Assembly (NCBI GenBank): GCA_002343775.1
Contig: DDSH01000008.1
Coordinates: forward strand, 1-52,105
Direction of reading: 5' to 3'
DNA length: 52,105 nt
Origin: Anaerolineales bacterium UBA2395
GTDB lineage: Bacteria > Chloroflexota > Anaerolineae > Anaerolineales > Villigracilaceae
A program made the position numbers and the translations under genes. This document shows, piece after piece, positions 27,301-34,821 of the stretch. Position 1 is the first letter of the stretch. Every line of letters begins with the position of its first letter. The notes beneath the pieces are model-generated. The model made no database searches. It was not told the origin of the DNA and saw only the letters and a program-made list of their open reading frames with translations.

Positions 27301-27418
27301 TGTCAGATTCCAGCATTAAGTATGCCAATAAAGCCCGAACCTTGGCTGATTCAAATCCCTGTATGACAGTATTTTCAGTTTTTGCAGAATACGTGCCTAA
27401 AAACGATAGATTTAGCAA
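24359..27418 (-). CDS. SARP-like regulator: winged HTH, BTAD, NB-ARC and TPR
   Basis: 1019 aa. N-terminal OmpR-like winged helix (GFESAKVRALLAYLMLE, DHLIGLLWGE, MRQALSNLRKTIQD), BTAD domain (about 95-245, EEFDVEPQPETVQLYEEIL), NB-ARC with Walker A GPGGVGKT at 305-312, LLIFDNYEHLL and ILITSRE, then TPR repeats (AHELHESAMRLCAENQ). This is the AfsR/DnrI large-SARP arrangement. The start codon is TTG, with GGGAG 9 nt upstream and a TATAAT 27 nt upstream. A CxxC motif (ETCTACANR) lies in the BTAD part. Divergent from a small gene and lipoproteins, which it may control. Confidence 0.87.
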   Translation of the reverse strand: MLNLSFLGTYSAKTENTVIQGFESAKVRALLAYLMLESDKPQSRDHLIGLLWGEGDDTKASKNMRQALSNLRKTIQDTDPENPFLLMVSDTIQANINNPHIWLDTRVFEKLISECEQHPHRRIETCTACANRLGRAAQLYRGGFLHGFNLKDSEYFQDWLVSRREYFHQKMIGVLEQLAGYHQQRHEYKTAIEYARRLISMDEWREESYILLMRLLYSSSQRSDALKLYQKCRHILREEFDVEPQPETVQLYEEILNNQIPGDRLALPQNNLPVFGTTFIGRQKEFLHIVECLQAKDRRLVTVMGPGGVGKTRLAIQIGQDQLYSFQNGVFWIPLENIETPSALPDIIANAVGMELPAKGDARSHVLNFLRHRDILLIFDNYEHLLPATEFVAEILNRAPGVSILITSRESLHLQMEWVFELTGLPLQAEDKEELPAAVLLLEQRAQRLEPQFYISTDEGYKDALHLCKILDGLPLGIELASGMLKKYTCAEIAEQISENIGTLASSFRDIPSRHRSLWVVFEHSWDLLSKEEKQAFAALGVFPSRFTAAAAYEICTTVSGLLDDLCRKSLVRQLGRDLYSLHPLLQQYARKKQGSIGISEEEINKKFQKYYGDLALKGEQGMKSERVQQALDDFSNEWVNLISSWNMALAGRDIKTLDMLLSPFFWFFEIKGKIYEGETLFQVALSAMETLKEDQVKSRNFYYRLLVYYGWLSFRRGRTDQAAQYLAQAVEQGFDTLIVSEQIFSITHLGSIYYETGQKTKAHELHESAMRLCAENQAYWEEALTCNHYGSMLSMDGDLDQAEKILKQGVGIAEVNQFTWIIASILSNLAVLVYFRQDYQAAIDLFLRSNEKSSQYGDLHRSPSVNHNNLAECYALMGQLDKASEHLEAALYHFEECGNVVFLPYVYNTLATIHLQANKYTEARQALDDGIKSAVENQMQAVLNNLLVDYAKYFLLTGKIKEAALIIHFVNDSSDTIKEGQDKVTHLLQEFGESLQKEIEILTGRSVTQQEMLDITRR

Positions 27419-27445
27419 TTTCTGATACTCCCGGATTCCTCACAA

Positions 27446-27490
27446 ATTATACATTTTCCTGACGTTTTCCTGACATGCAGTTTATAGAAT
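27446..27490. promoter_or_regulatory. Divergent promoter with 11-bp direct repeats (candidate SARP boxes)
   Basis: TTTTCCTGAC occurs twice, at 27454-27463 and 27465-27474, an 11-bp period. On the minus strand a TATAAT (27451-27446) follows the repeats; on the plus strand TATAGA/TAGAAT (27483-27490) begins 8 nt after them. SARP proteins are known to bind short direct repeats at 11-bp spacing, with the last repeat about 8 bp from the -10. Repeats and -10s are seen; binding is inference. Confidence 0.6.
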
Positions 27491-27496
27491 GTATTT

Positions 27497-27709
27497 ATGA
27501 AAGACCACTTCCCCCAACAATACGCTTTTTTGCTCCGTATTTGGCGTTCGAATTCAGAATGGCGGATTTCACTCGAAAATCCGATAACTGGGGAACGGAA
27601 TGGTTTTTCAAAATTTGAAACCTTTGTAAAGTTCCTTGAAAACCATATGGATCATCCGGTTCAAAACGAAGAGGAGAATCATCCGTCCTCCACCAATTCA
27701 AATTCTTAA
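27497..27709 (+). CDS. Small conserved-looking protein, divergent from SARP-like gene
   Basis: 70 aa: HFPQQYAFLLRIWRSNSEWR then ISLENPITGERNGFSKFETF. The pattern (R.W....WR.SLE.P.TGER.GF....) resembles short proteins I recall from Chloroflexota genomes, often near surface or regulatory genes, with no assigned function. TAGAAT lies 6 nt before the ATG, so it would be leaderless. No Shine-Dalgarno. Confidence 0.6.
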   Translation: MKDHFPQQYAFLLRIWRSNSEWRISLENPITGERNGFSKFETFVKFLENHMDHPVQNEEENHPSSTNSNS

Positions 27710-27833
27710 AAGTTGACATAAATCTGTTTCACCAAAGAACTTGTATTTTCAGAAAACAGCCTGGTTATCCACTCCCATTCGACTCTGGTTTGGTTAAATG
27801 AGAGATAAAAAATAATACTTTAGGAGAGAAAAA

Positions 27834-28949
27834 ATGAAATTCAAATCACTCGTTGCTTGTCTGGTTCTCCTGCCTGTCATAGTTCTGACAGCTTGTAGCG
27901 CCCCCGCATCTCCGCAGACCACAGCAGCCTCAACAGCAGAGGCTACTACCTCTACAGAGATGCCAATCAACGCCTCGTCCACCGATACATCACCAACAGA
28001 ACCTTCAATTACTCACACCAATATCCCCATCAACCTGCCGGAAACATCGAATGGAGCTGCTGCGGATTTCGATTCGTCCAAGGTGCTTACAAATGGTTCA
28101 TTGGTTGGCGGCGACAGATTTACGTTTGGACGATTTGAACGTCCCTTCAATGCAAATACGATGGACACGTATTTTCCCGAAATCGACATCATTAATACCG
28201 AGATTTTTCAAGATGACACATGGATCTATGGACACCTATTAATTAAAGACCTAGCAACAAATAGTTCCAAAGCTGCCATGTATGCGGTCGAGATCGACAC
28301 AACTTTGAATGGCAAGGCAAACTGGCTGATTCTTAGCGCCAAACCGAACTCCATCGAATGGAGTGTGGACGGTATGCAGATCTACAAAGATACCAACGGA
28401 GATATCGGAGGAACATCCCCATACTTAACAGACGATCCACTTCCAAGCGGTGATGGCTTTGAAACTCTTATCTTCGATCAGGGAAAGGGTGATGACTCAG
28501 ATGCTGCATGGGTACGTCTCTCTCCTGATAACCCCAACTTGATCGAATTCGCTATCAAACGCAGCGCTCTCGAAAATCCAAACCAATTCATGTTCAATAT
28601 GTGGGCAGGATATTCTTTGGACCCCGGCATGTTCGACATCAATGACCGCTATACTCATGAACAGGCTGGCGCTGCAGATGCCGGGCTCGAATATTTCTAC
28701 CCGATTAAAGCAGTTGCAGAAGTGGATAACTCCTGCCGTGTTCCAGTCGGGTTTCTGCCGACCGGTAACGAACCGGGACTGTGCGCCATTCCTCAACAAA
28801 TAGCTGTTGGCGAAGACCCTATTTCTGGATCTAGTTCCTCAGAGAGGGCATGTCCAATAGGGCTCGTGCAGCAATGTGACCCTCTCGAAGGTTGTTGGTG
28901 CGAACCTGTATTCAGTTTTCCTCAACCACCAATAATCACTATCCCATAA
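27834..28949 (+). CDS. Lipoprotein of unknown function
   Basis: 371 aa. Signal peptide and lipobox (IVLTACS), a Ser/Thr/Ala-rich linker to about residue 75, then a beta-rich domain of about 230 residues (GHLLIKDLATNSSKAAMYAV, IEFAIKRSALENP) that loosely recalls extracellular carbohydrate-binding folds. A short Cys-rich tail (ACPIGLVQQCDPLEGCWCEP) ends the protein. TAGGAGAG is 6 nt before the ATG. Followed by a terminator-like hairpin. Family not recognised. Confidence 0.72.
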   Translation: MKFKSLVACLVLLPVIVLTACSAPASPQTTAASTAEATTSTEMPINASSTDTSPTEPSITHTNIPINLPETSNGAAADFDSSKVLTNGSLVGGDRFTFGRFERPFNANTMDTYFPEIDIINTEIFQDDTWIYGHLLIKDLATNSSKAAMYAVEIDTTLNGKANWLILSAKPNSIEWSVDGMQIYKDTNGDIGGTSPYLTDDPLPSGDGFETLIFDQGKGDDSDAAWVRLSPDNPNLIEFAIKRSALENPNQFMFNMWAGYSLDPGMFDINDRYTHEQAGAADAGLEYFYPIKAVAEVDNSCRVPVGFLPTGNEPGLCAIPQQIAVGEDPISGSSSSERACPIGLVQQCDPLEGCWCEPVFSFPQPPIITIP

Positions 28950-29006
28950 TATTGTCTGGCAAGTAGCTTAAGTTATTAATAAACGAACCTCTTGTGAAAT
29001 TGACAT

Positions 29007-29034
29007 TAGACGGCAGATTGCGATCTGCCGTCTA
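29007..29034 (+). terminator. Hairpin between two lipoprotein genes
   Basis: TAGACGGCAGAT-TGCG-ATCTGCCGTCTA, perfect 12-bp stem with 4-nt loop, 58 nt after the first lipoprotein. It is followed by TAAATT rather than a T tract, so termination may be partial. Confidence 0.6.
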
Positions 29035-29111
29035 TAAATTGATCAACCCTTGCAAAAAATGAAGAAGATCGAGAAGTATTCCAAATTGCAAAAAATAAAG
29101 GAGATTTTTAG

Positions 29112-30035
29112 ATGAACCGAACCCCGCTTGTTGTAATATTATTATTTTCCTTTCTGCTAACTGCTTGTAACTTATCCACCATCCCCCTTTCAACTGCAAT
29201 CCCAACCCTGACCAATACTCTACCGGTGCCTACGGAAACGCTGCTTCCCGCTCAAACACCAAAGCCAGCCTTCGAACCGCTTGAAACGCGAGATGCGGCT
29301 GGCATTCCTATGATGTTCATACCAGAAAGTGTGTTCAAACTTGGCGATACCAATCTGCAGAATGATGACAAACAACCCATCCACGAAGTGAGCCTCCCGA
29401 CTTTTTACATTGACAAATATGAAGTTACGAATGTGCAATACCAGGCATGTGTCAATGCCGGCATTTGCCGCCCGCCGGATAATTCATCGTTTGCTGAACA
29501 AACCGAAGTGTATTTCGGCAACCCGGTATATGACAATTACCCAGTTGTGTTCGTCAATTGGTACAATGCACAAACCTTTTGCCAATGGCGCGGCGCACGC
29601 CTACCCTCCGAAGCGGAATGGGAAAAGGCTGCACGTGGAGATACCCGCCTGTATCCGTGGGGAAACACCTTCAACTCTTCTTCAATTAATGGCTGTGACC
29701 AAAACTGTCCTCGTTGGGATGTTAAGTTAGATTGGGATGATGGTTACGCTTATACCGCCCCCGTAGGTTCCTTTCCGAATGGACTCAGTCCATATGGTCT
29801 TGAAGATATGGCTGGGAATGTGAGTGAATGGACTTCCAGCCTCTTGATAAATTATCCCTACAACTCCGCAGATGGACGGGAAGATCCCCAAAGTCCGGAC
29901 AACCGGGTCATCCGTGGTGGTTCGTGGGAGTCGCCAACTGATTACTCGTTGCGATCCGCCAACCGCGGCTGGGCAACCCCCATTGGTGGATACGATATGG
30001 TCGGTTTTCGCTGTGCCGGAAATACAGTACCATGA
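29112..30035 (+). CDS. FGE-sulfatase-domain lipoprotein
   Basis: 307 aa. Lipobox LLTACN, Thr/Pro linker, then a formylglycine-generating-enzyme-like domain: PMMFIPESVFKLGD, FYIDKYEVTNVQYQACV, WRGARLPSEAEWEKAARGD, YPWGN, GLEDMAGNVSEW, VIRGGSW and VGFRCAG. The Cys pair that does catalysis in true FGE is absent (RGGSWESPTDYSLRSANRGW), so formylglycine formation is unlikely; such proteins often serve as binding scaffolds. AAAGGAGA before the ATG. A second, distinct FGE-like lipoprotein is at 37983. Confidence 0.85.
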   Translation: MNRTPLVVILLFSFLLTACNLSTIPLSTAIPTLTNTLPVPTETLLPAQTPKPAFEPLETRDAAGIPMMFIPESVFKLGDTNLQNDDKQPIHEVSLPTFYIDKYEVTNVQYQACVNAGICRPPDNSSFAEQTEVYFGNPVYDNYPVVFVNWYNAQTFCQWRGARLPSEAEWEKAARGDTRLYPWGNTFNSSSINGCDQNCPRWDVKLDWDDGYAYTAPVGSFPNGLSPYGLEDMAGNVSEWTSSLLINYPYNSADGREDPQSPDNRVIRGGSWESPTDYSLRSANRGWATPIGGYDMVGFRCAGNTVP

Positions 30036-30095
30036 AAACTATCTGCAAGCAGTGCATCGATCAGCCAATATAGAGTTTCGTTTTTCCTTATAAAA

Positions 30096-30133
30096 ACACC
30101 ATCTTTCTGTCACTTCCGGCATAAAGATGGTGT
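30096..30133. terminator. Terminator between convergent genes
   Basis: ACACCATCTTT (30096-30106), 16-nt loop, AAAGATGGTGT (30123-30133). On the minus strand the stem runs straight into TTTTT, so it fits best as the terminator of the crp/fnr pair; on the plus strand only a weak T-rich stretch follows. Confidence 0.75.
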
Positions 30134-30229
30134 GGTTTGTTATTAAATGAAATATAAATTACCTCAGTGCGGAAATGCGAAGGAAATTCGACCACCTATC
30201 TCCTTCAATTCAGAGAAAATTTCGAAATT

Positions 30230-30907
30230 TCACCCCCATTCCATCAGATGCGCCAACCCAGCGCGGTTTGTCAACACGAATTCAGTGCGCGTCACTTCAA
30301 TCAGCTTTTTATCCGAGAAACTATACAATGCACGGCAGACCATTTCACGGGTAGAGCCGATCCGCGCAGCCATTTCGTCGAGAGTCAAATGACGTGAGAT
30401 CGCCGCGTCGCCTGCCATCTCGAAATGGTCGAGCAGGAGACGGGCAAGACGTCCTGCTACAGGGTGGAAAGCCATTTCTTCGAGAATCGCACTGGCGCGT
30501 TGCATCCGTCCTGCCATGAGTTGGCATAACTCCCATCCCATGCGCCCATTGCGTTCGAAAATGGGAGACATCACCTCACGCGACCATAAATGCAATTGGC
30601 AAGCCTCGTGCGCTTCGAGCGTGACAGGCATCAGTGCATTCTCCTGAAAGAATGCCAGTCCCCAAAAAATATCACCTGCTAAAAATGTGTTGACCATCAA
30701 ACTGCGTCCCTCACCAGATTCCTTGAATGCATCAACACTCCCCGATTCCACAACAAAGAGATACGGCCATACGTCGCCGTAAAGAATCACCGTTTGATTT
30801 TTTGCGTATTGACGCATCTTCGCCTGATTCGCCATCCATTCCAGATCGCACCTGGCAAGATACGAAAAAATAGGATTCTCTTTGAGCAGTTGAACAAGTT
30901 GGTTCAT
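30230..30907 (-). CDS. Crp/Fnr-family regulator (second of a pair)
   Basis: 225 aa. Effector domain (NQTVILYGDVWPYLFVVESG, NTFLAGDIFWGLAFF), dimer helix, and winged HTH (LTLDEMAARIGSTREMVCRA). Paralogue of the adjacent gene: both have FHPVAGRLARLLL followed by an LTLD.MA..IG.TRE recognition region. Overlaps the upstream gene's stop by 4 nt. No Fe-S Cys cluster. Divergent from the large membrane block and a likely regulator of it. Confidence 0.85.
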   Translation of the reverse strand: MNQLVQLLKENPIFSYLARCDLEWMANQAKMRQYAKNQTVILYGDVWPYLFVVESGSVDAFKESGEGRSLMVNTFLAGDIFWGLAFFQENALMPVTLEAHEACQLHLWSREVMSPIFERNGRMGWELCQLMAGRMQRASAILEEMAFHPVAGRLARLLLDHFEMAGDAAISRHLTLDEMAARIGSTREMVCRALYSFSDKKLIEVTRTEFVLTNRAGLAHLMEWG

Positions 30908-31584
30908 CGTTCGGCACCTCCCGCAATCGTCTCGAGTTTCTCACGATCTAGAAATGCCAATTCCACGCGGTTGACACGGATCAAACCCTCGTCGGCAAAG
31001 CGATGCAGGGTACGGCTGACCAGCTCGCGGGTCGTCCCGATCGTGTCTGCCATTTGGTCGAGGGTCAGGTCACGCGGCGCGGAGTCGCCTTCCGCGTGCT
31101 GATAGTGATTTAACAAAAGGCGGGCGAGTCGTCCTGCCACGGGGTGGAACGCAAATCCGTACACCACTTCACGCACATGCCGCATGTAATTGACAAGCAC
31201 GCGCCCGGTCTCCCACACGGCTTGCGGGTTGCGCGAGACGATCGGCACGACCACCTCACGCGGCCAGATCAAAAGCTCAACACGCTGGGCTACTTCAAGA
31301 GAGGCAGGCATCGGCTGGTCGTCGAAGATCGAATGCCCCCACACTACTTCGCACGCGCCAAGATTGAACACCACCTGACGCTTGCCTTCTGGCGAGACCA
31401 TCACCCATTCCGCCTGACCCGAAACGATATATGCGACGTTCGCCCACAATTCGCCCTGCCAACAGATGACCTCGCCTCTTTCATGGACTTTGCGGCTGGC
31501 ACGGCCGACCAATTCAACACGATCGGCGTCTGACAGTTTTTCGAACACGGGTGCGCGGGATAGACATTCGAGGACGGTTTGCAT
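30904..31584 (-). CDS. Crp/Fnr-family regulator (first of a pair)
   Basis: 226 aa with MQTVLECLSRAPVFEKLSD at the N-terminus, effector domain (GEVICWQGELWANVAYIVSG, NLGACEVVWGHSIF) and HTH (LTLDQMADTIGTTRELVSRT). I chose this ATG because the length then equals that of its paralogue and AAGG lies 4 nt upstream; a GTG at 31662 would add 26 residues. A TATAAA lies at 31647-31642 on the minus strand. Two tandem Crp/Fnr proteins may form heteromers or bind the same boxes (inference). Confidence 0.85.
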   Translation of the reverse strand: MQTVLECLSRAPVFEKLSDADRVELVGRASRKVHERGEVICWQGELWANVAYIVSGQAEWVMVSPEGKRQVVFNLGACEVVWGHSIFDDQPMPASLEVAQRVELLIWPREVVVPIVSRNPQAVWETGRVLVNYMRHVREVVYGFAFHPVAGRLARLLLNHYQHAEGDSAPRDLTLDQMADTIGTTRELVSRTLHRFADEGLIRVNRVELAFLDREKLETIAGGAER

Positions 31585-31673
31585 GAGACCTTGATTTCGG
31601 CGCAAAGTCTCCCGACTTTGCACTCCGCTCCATTCGATCGATTTATAAAAAGTCAAAGACACAGCCGAGACTT

Positions 31674-31689
31674 TGTGATATTTTTCTCA
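31674..31689 (+). promoter_or_regulatory. Crp/Fnr-type operator upstream of the membrane block
   Basis: TGTGA-TATTTT-TCTCA, one mismatch from TGTGA-N6-TCACA, between the divergent crp/fnr gene and 31747. It can serve both directions. The core TTTGTGATATTTT recurs at 36461-36473. Confidence 0.6.
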
Positions 31690-31746
31690 TAGTGTAAATC
31701 ACCCTGCCACGCAGGTCAATTCATTTTTGCGCTGAGGAGAAAAAGC

Positions 31747-32751
31747 ATGACAAACGAAACCACCAAAACAGGACGAATCGTTATGACGATTGTCGCCGTT
31801 ATCGGCGGCTTGTACCTGATGCTGTTGGCACCCACCCAGGCGATGCAAACCCTGAAAATCGCGCTCGATCAGGTGATGCTGCGCCTCGTACCGCACGACG
31901 CGGATTTCTATCCCGCGGTACCGGTCCTTTCGGTCACTTTCTCGGCATGGATCATCGCCTTTGTACTGGCGGGAGCCATGTTGTTGGTGCTGGCAAAGAA
32001 AATCTACGACGGCGTCAAGTGGGCGCGCGCCGCTGCCCTCGGGTTGTTCGCCATCCCGTCGGTCGCAGGCATGACCATGATGATTCCTTGGTTCGTTCTG
32101 GTATTGGCTGAGTATCCCGAAAAGGGCGTCCCGGCGCACACCATCACGGGGATGCCGCCTGCCATGCCCATCATCTTGCTTGGTCTGTTATTCTACTTCG
32201 TCATCCTGTTCGCAGATCAAGATACGCTCAAGAACAAGGCGTTGAAATTGATCCCCTTCACGGCATTGGGCGTCGTATCTGGCATGGTCTTCATGAACGG
32301 ACAACACGGAGTGCGTTATTTCATTCACATCCCGGGCGAGTTTACGACCGACGCCAATGGATTGATCACCGCCAACCCCAACCCGCCGCTTTTCACCACA
32401 CCTCTGGCGCATTACATCACCAACCTCGACCACCTGGACTGGAAAACCTTTGAAATGGTTTCAGATCAGGCGGTATACAGCCCCCAGACTCTGGCGCTCC
32501 TGCTGGGCGGTTTCATGCTCTACATTGCCTCCATCCTGCTGATCGTCTCCATCCCATTGATGGCGATGAAGAACAAAACCGGCTGGTACATTGCCACTGC
32601 CACCGCCCTCGCAACCGCCGTTGTCAGTTTCCAGGGCTTCATCGTGCGCAACTCCACTGAATGGCTGCAGGGCGGGCTGCTCTCCAGCGTGCTACTTGCC
32701 ATCCTGCTGATCCCCGCCTTCAAGCAATTCCTGATCGAAAAAGGCGAGTAA
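31747..32751 (+). CDS. Eight-helix membrane protein of unknown function (paralogue of 32902-33744)
   Basis: 334 aa with about eight hydrophobic helices (MTIVAVIGGLYLMLLAP, FVLAGAMLLVLAKKI, LGLFAIPSVAGMTMMIPWFV, PIILLGLLFYFVILF). A larger external loop of about 60 residues contains several His (NGQHGVRYFIHIPGEF, LAHYITNLDHLDW). Good Shine-Dalgarno GAGGAG. Similar to the next gene in helix order and in the PS..GM.M..P motif. First gene of the ten-gene plus-strand block. No family recognised. Confidence 0.7.
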   Translation: MTNETTKTGRIVMTIVAVIGGLYLMLLAPTQAMQTLKIALDQVMLRLVPHDADFYPAVPVLSVTFSAWIIAFVLAGAMLLVLAKKIYDGVKWARAAALGLFAIPSVAGMTMMIPWFVLVLAEYPEKGVPAHTITGMPPAMPIILLGLLFYFVILFADQDTLKNKALKLIPFTALGVVSGMVFMNGQHGVRYFIHIPGEFTTDANGLITANPNPPLFTTPLAHYITNLDHLDWKTFEMVSDQAVYSPQTLALLLGGFMLYIASILLIVSIPLMAMKNKTGWYIATATALATAVVSFQGFIVRNSTEWLQGGLLSSVLLAILLIPAFKQFLIEKGE

Positions 32752-32781
32752 CCTTCACAGATAATTCGCCGCATTCTCATT

Positions 32782-32817
32782 GCAAATCCGAGGCTGGGTT
32801 TCCAGCCTCGGATTTGC
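32782..32817. terminator. Strong 16-bp hairpin between 31747 and 32902 genes
   Basis: GCAAATCCGAGGCTGG-GTTT-CCAGCCTCGGATTTGC, perfect. No T run (GTTAAGG follows), so termination may be rho-assisted, or it may be an mRNA stability element. Confidence 0.6.
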
Positions 32818-32845
32818 GTTAAGGCAAAGATTTAATACCTTCCTT

Positions 32846-32861
32846 TGCGATACATTTCACA
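32846..32861 (+). promoter_or_regulatory. Crp/Fnr-type operator
   Basis: TGCGA-TACATT-TCACA, one mismatch from TGTGA-N6-TCACA, centred about 48 nt before the start at 32902, after the hairpin that may end the previous transcript. Confidence 0.55.
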
Positions 32862-32901
32862 CAGCGCTATCCAAAATGAATTTCTGTTACAGGAGGACGT
32901 C

Positions 32902-33744
32902 ATGAAAGAAACTTCTCAAGCGAAACGCTCCATTCTCGCAATCTTGGCAGTGATCGTCGGTCTGTTCATGATCGCGGTCGCGCCGTTTCTCATCCAGACT
33001 TCGCTCGAGCGGGTGGTAACCGAATTGCAGATCGTCTCGGCGCAGAAACCGGCTTATGCCAGCGGGATCCCGCTATTCTCCTACGCCTTCCCTCTCTATC
33101 GCGGACTGATCTTCATCGGCGGGATCGCCCTGCTCCTGCTGGCGCTTCCCATCTACCGCGGAGAGGAATGGACGTTCCCGGTCGCTTTACTCGCCTCAGC
33201 CTTTCCCTCCGCGGGCGGAATGTTCATGTTCATGCCCTACGTCTCCTTCGTGGACGGCTTCCCCATCCCGATGGCAGTCTCGATTGTGGGGCTGATTTTC
33301 TTCTGGTCGCTGATCCTCCTACGCAACGTGGACAAGTGGATCAAGTGGGGGCAATTCCTTGCGTTGACCTTTGCGGGCATGTTGACCACACACGCCTTCA
33401 TCGTCGGCATCGGCAACCTGCGCACGCTGATGACCCGCCCCGAAAAACCGATGTACAACGGGCTGGGAACGTGGGTACTTGCCTGGTCACAGCCCATCCA
33501 GTGGATCTGCGTCATCCTGCTCTTCATCGCCATCTACAAAATCGCGGAACGAAAATTCTCGGGCTGGTGGCTGGCGCTCGTCGCGGTGACATCCCTGACT
33601 GTGATCGATGTGCCGATGCAGATCATCCGTCTCACCATGACCGATTCGACCGCCCTCGATTACACCTACGGTATGCCCGTCATGCTTGGGATGTTCATTG
33701 TCCTGCTCATGCCGAAATTCAAGAAGGCGTTGATCGCCGAATAG
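32902..33744 (+). CDS. Membrane protein of unknown function (paralogue of 31747-32751)
   Basis: 280 aa, about seven to eight helices (ILAVIVGLFMIAVAPFLI, LIFIGGIALLLLALPIY, LLASAFPSAGGMFMFMPYV, AVSIVGLIFFWSLILL). It aligns with the preceding gene: AVI.GL....AP, then S.AGM.M..P, then a similar helix pair. A membrane His is present in TTHAFIVGIGNL. Start set by a strong AGGAGG 5 nt before the ATG. Function unknown. Confidence 0.72.
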   Translation: MKETSQAKRSILAILAVIVGLFMIAVAPFLIQTSLERVVTELQIVSAQKPAYASGIPLFSYAFPLYRGLIFIGGIALLLLALPIYRGEEWTFPVALLASAFPSAGGMFMFMPYVSFVDGFPIPMAVSIVGLIFFWSLILLRNVDKWIKWGQFLALTFAGMLTTHAFIVGIGNLRTLMTRPEKPMYNGLGTWVLAWSQPIQWICVILLFIAIYKIAERKFSGWWLALVAVTSLTVIDVPMQIIRLTMTDSTALDYTYGMPVMLGMFIVLLMPKFKKALIAE

Positions 33745-33768
33745 TGAATTCGGCGCATTCTCCTTTAC

Positions 33769-33799
33769 TTCCTCCCCCTCTGAAACGGAGGGGGAGGAA
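33769..33799. repeat. Perfect 12-bp GC-rich inverted repeat
   Basis: TTCCTCCCCCTC - 7 nt - GAGGGGGAGGAA lies between 33744 and the small gene at 33809. Its distal arm (GGGGGAGGAA) overlaps the likely Shine-Dalgarno of the small gene, so the hairpin could mask translation. Confidence 0.5.
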
Positions 33800-33808
33800 A
33801 CTCCTGCC

Positions 33809-33973
33809 ATGAAAATCAACCCTCGCTATTACCCCGCCATCATCATCGCCACGTACGTGATTTTCCTCCTGCTTGGCATCCTGCTCGGCTTCGGACCAGA
33901 ACGCGGAGGCGAAGGCCACGAAAACAGCGCGCTGATTCAAGTCGCCTTCGAAACTCTGGAGTCTCTGAAATGA
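33809..33973 (+). CDS. 54-aa single-helix membrane protein, coupled to polyferredoxin gene
   Basis: MKINPRYYPAIIIATYVIFL then LLGILLGFGPERGGEGHENS: one transmembrane helix followed by a charged C-terminal tail with a Glu/His-rich stretch. The stop overlaps the next start (ATGA), which supports real translation. The GGAGG repeat region precedes it. Possibly a small subunit holding the polyferredoxin, similar in principle to single-helix subunits of respiratory complexes (inference). Confidence 0.65.
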   Translation: MKINPRYYPAIIIATYVIFLLLGILLGFGPERGGEGHENSALIQVAFETLESLK

Positions 33974-34821
33974 GCGCCGCCGTTCGCGAAAAATCATTCT
34001 CGCTTGCCAAAAGCCGACGAACCATCCAATGGATCGTGGTGTTTGGCACCTTCGTGCTGGGATTGCGCCACATCATGCCGGGCGAAGCCTCGCGCGGCGG
34101 ATCCTTCGACTCGTTCTGCGCCTTCGGCGGAATCGAAACGCTTCTGCCGTATCTTTCCACGGGACATTTGCTCAAGTCCACCAACCTGCTCAACTTCTCG
34201 GTTCTGATCGCCACACTGGGAGTCGCACTCGTGGCAGGACGCGCTTTCTGCGGCTGGCTGTGCGGATTGGGCGCGATCCAGGATTTCATCGCGGAGTGGA
34301 CGCGGGAATTCTTCGGCGAGAGACGCCACATCCGCGGCAAACAGAGCAAAACCATTTTGCCCCTGCGCCTGCCCGCCGTCGTGGACCGTTCGCTTCGTTA
34401 CGCAAAATATCTCGTTCTGGTAATTATCCTGTTCGCCAGCCTGTACGCAGCATTTCCACCCCTGCGCGAGTTCTGTCCCGTGCGCGCCGTCTTCAGCCTC
34501 AAGATGACTTCATTATTGTGGCTGACTCTCGGCATCTTTCTGGCTGGCTCAATTTTGGTGGAACGCTTCTGGTGCAAGTATTTTTGTCCACTCGGCGCGA
34601 CGCTGGCGATCTTCAACAAAATTTCGCCCGTGCGCCTGGTCACGGATACCAACCATTGCAACAACTGCGGACGCTGCGACATCGAATGTTCGATGGGCAT
34701 CGCAGATGTACCGATCAACCTCGATCATCCTGAATGTGTGCGCTGTATGGAATGTCTCAACACCTGCGCACGGGATGGTTCATTGACAATTCAAATCCGA
34801 AACAAGGAGAATGTGACATGA
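33970..34821 (+). CDS. NapH/NosR/CcoG-like membrane polyferredoxin
   Basis: 283 aa. Four to five helices with the conserved pairs FCGWLCGLGA (about residue 95) and FWCKYFCPLGA (about 198), then two 4Fe-4S motifs: CNNCGRCDIEC and CVRCMECLNTC. This is the NapH family pattern: the CxxxC motifs at the membrane face and C-terminal clusters in the cytoplasm. Relatives carry electrons from quinol or to copper/heme enzymes, or reduce copper. Overlaps its neighbours by 4 nt on both sides. Partner enzyme not obvious; the block has no nosZ or napA. Confidence 0.87.
   Translation: MSAAVREKSFSLAKSRRTIQWIVVFGTFVLGLRHIMPGEASRGGSFDSFCAFGGIETLLPYLSTGHLLKSTNLLNFSVLIATLGVALVAGRAFCGWLCGLGAIQDFIAEWTREFFGERRHIRGKQSKTILPLRLPAVVDRSLRYAKYLVLVIILFASLYAAFPPLREFCPVRAVFSLKMTSLLWLTLGIFLAGSILVERFWCKYFCPLGATLAIFNKISPVRLVTDTNHCNNCGRCDIECSMGIADVPINLDHPECVRCMECLNTCARDGSLTIQIRNKENVT

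Noticed and set aside
33970..34821. NosR or NapH as a specific name
   Set aside because: The motifs fit the broad NapH/NosR/CcoG group, but there is no nosZ or napA nearby and no FMN domain, so only the family is given.
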